A stretch of 64,000 bases of DNA from Bacillus testis (GTDB taxonomy: Bacteria > Bacillota > Bacilli > Bacillales > DSM-1321), in assembly GCF_001243895.1 (NCBI RefSeq), contig NZ_LN851186.1, positions 3,640,735-3,704,734 on the forward strand. The letters are read 5' to 3'. Within the stretch, counting starts at the first letter, position 1. Each line of letters opens with the position of its first letter. This document shows positions 63,465 through 64,000 of the stretch, in pieces. Below the pieces are notes generated by a model. It was not told the origin of the DNA. It saw only the letters and a program-made list of their open reading frames with translations, and ran no database searches. Made by a program: the position numbers and the translations under genes.

Positions 63465-64000
63465 GTGCTTTATAATTCATATGAATTTATTTTTATGTTC
63501 TTGCCGATTGTCTTTATTCTTTACTTCGCGCTGAACAAAATCAGTTTCGCGCTGTCCAAGCTCTGGCTTTTTTTGGCCTCGCTGTTTTTCTACAGTTGGT
63601 GGAATCCAAGCTATCTTCCTTTAATTCTGATTTCACTGCTGTTTAACTTTTTTGTCGGAACCTACCTCGGCAAAGAAAGCAGGAAATTAAGAAAGACTGT
63701 TCTCACACTTGGGATTATATGCAACTTAGGGATGCTCGGTTTCTATAAATATTTCGATTTCTTCATCAGCAATATTAATAGTCTCTTTTCTACCAATCTT
63801 ACACTGATGAATCTGCTGCTCCCTTTAGCTATTTCTTTCTATACATTCCAACAGATCGGCTATCTGGTCGATTCCTATCGATTGGAGACTAAGAAATATA
63901 ATTTCCTGAATTACGGCCTGTTTGTCACCTTCTTTCCACAGCTGATCGCTGGTCCGATCGTCCATCATAGCGCGGTCATGGGCCAATTCCAGGATCCGAA
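63465..64000 (+). CDS. MBOAT O-acyltransferase (AlgI/PatA-like), N-terminal part
   Basis: The first ~178 codons of an AlgI-type MBOAT membrane acyltransferase; the rest lies beyond the right edge. It starts at GTG 63465 with AAGGAGA upstream. Visible are LYNSYEFIFMFLPIVFILYF, FYSWWNPSYLPLILIS, GFYKYFDFFISN and the family stretch LLPLAISFYTFQQIGYLVDS, FFPQLIAGPIVHH. Such proteins transfer acyl groups across the membrane to polysaccharides with a PatB/AlgJ-type partner. Next to secA2-slaP it may correspond to PatA of the B. anthracis S-layer locus, which acetylates the secondary wall polysaccharide. Confidence 0.85.
   Translation, partial: MLYNSYEFIFMFLPIVFILYFALNKISFALSKLWLFLASLFFYSWWNPSYLPLILISLLFNFFVGTYLGKESRKLRKTVLTLGIICNLGMLGFYKYFDFFISNINSLFSTNLTLMNLLLPLAISFYTFQQIGYLVDSYRLETKKYNFLNYGLFVTFFPQLIAGPIVHHSAVMGQFQDP

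Overview
The window is a stretch of Bacillaceae chromosome. Gene order from minJ through ctpB, ftsEX, cccB, yvjA, prfB, secA, hpf, the late flagellar genes, comF, degSU and yvyE follows the Bacillus subtilis arrangement, but several insertions and losses show it is not a close B. subtilis relative. swrA and comFB are absent, a kynurenine operon sits between minJ and ctpB, an M23 hydrolase follows ftsX, and a secA2-slaP pair of the B. anthracis S-layer type is present. No rRNA, tRNA, CRISPR array, prophage or transposase was seen.

Layout. 1-2.4 kb: partial MBL-fold hydrolase, menA, a small membrane protein and a degenerate M50-like membrane protein. 2.5-6.4 kb: natKR two-component system divergent from the natAB ABC exporter, with a candidate LytTR site between them. 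6.5-9.4 kb: a GNAT acetyltransferase and a TetR/MFS drug-efflux pair with a palindromic operator. 9.5-10.7 kb: minJ. 10.8-16.1 kb: kynU-permease-kynA-kynB operon (tryptophan to anthranilate) with a divergent TetR regulator. 16.2-28.5 kb: ctpB, map, an M23 coiled-coil hydrolase, ftsXE, cccB, yvjA, prfB (programmed +1 frameshift) and secA. 28.5-38.9 kb: hpf, then fliT, fliS, fliD, flaG, hag, csrA, fliW, yviE, flgL, flgK, flgN, flgM and yvyF, with SigD-type promoters and CsrA-type sites on the hag leader. 39-44 kb: comFC, comFA, degV-type lipid-binding protein, degU and degS. 44.7-48 kb: yvyE and two tandem LCP ligases. 48.2-54.8 kb: yuiF-type transporter and hutP-hutH-hutU-hutI with a HutP-type attenuator. 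54.9-64 kb: tagO, secA2, slaP, a TerC protein, a phosphodiester glycosidase and the start of an AlgI-type MBOAT acyltransferase.

How they work together. The centre is a motility, competence and envelope region: FliW, CsrA and Hag form the flagellin homeostasis switch, FlgM restrains SigD, and DegS-DegU controls the transition state. FtsEX plus the M23 protein, MinJ, CtpB, TagO and the LCP enzymes act on division, sporulation signalling and wall polymers. The right end looks like an S-layer/secondary wall polymer secretion locus. Two catabolic units handle histidine (Hut) and tryptophan (Kyn). An interspersed A-B-A repeat family lies beside ctpB, between ftsX and the M23 gene, downstream of yuiF and inside the hut leader; in three cases it begins exactly at the stop codon of the adjacent gene. 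A second, highly structured repeat lies upstream of yvjA.

All names rest on reading the sequence and remembered family features; no database search was run.
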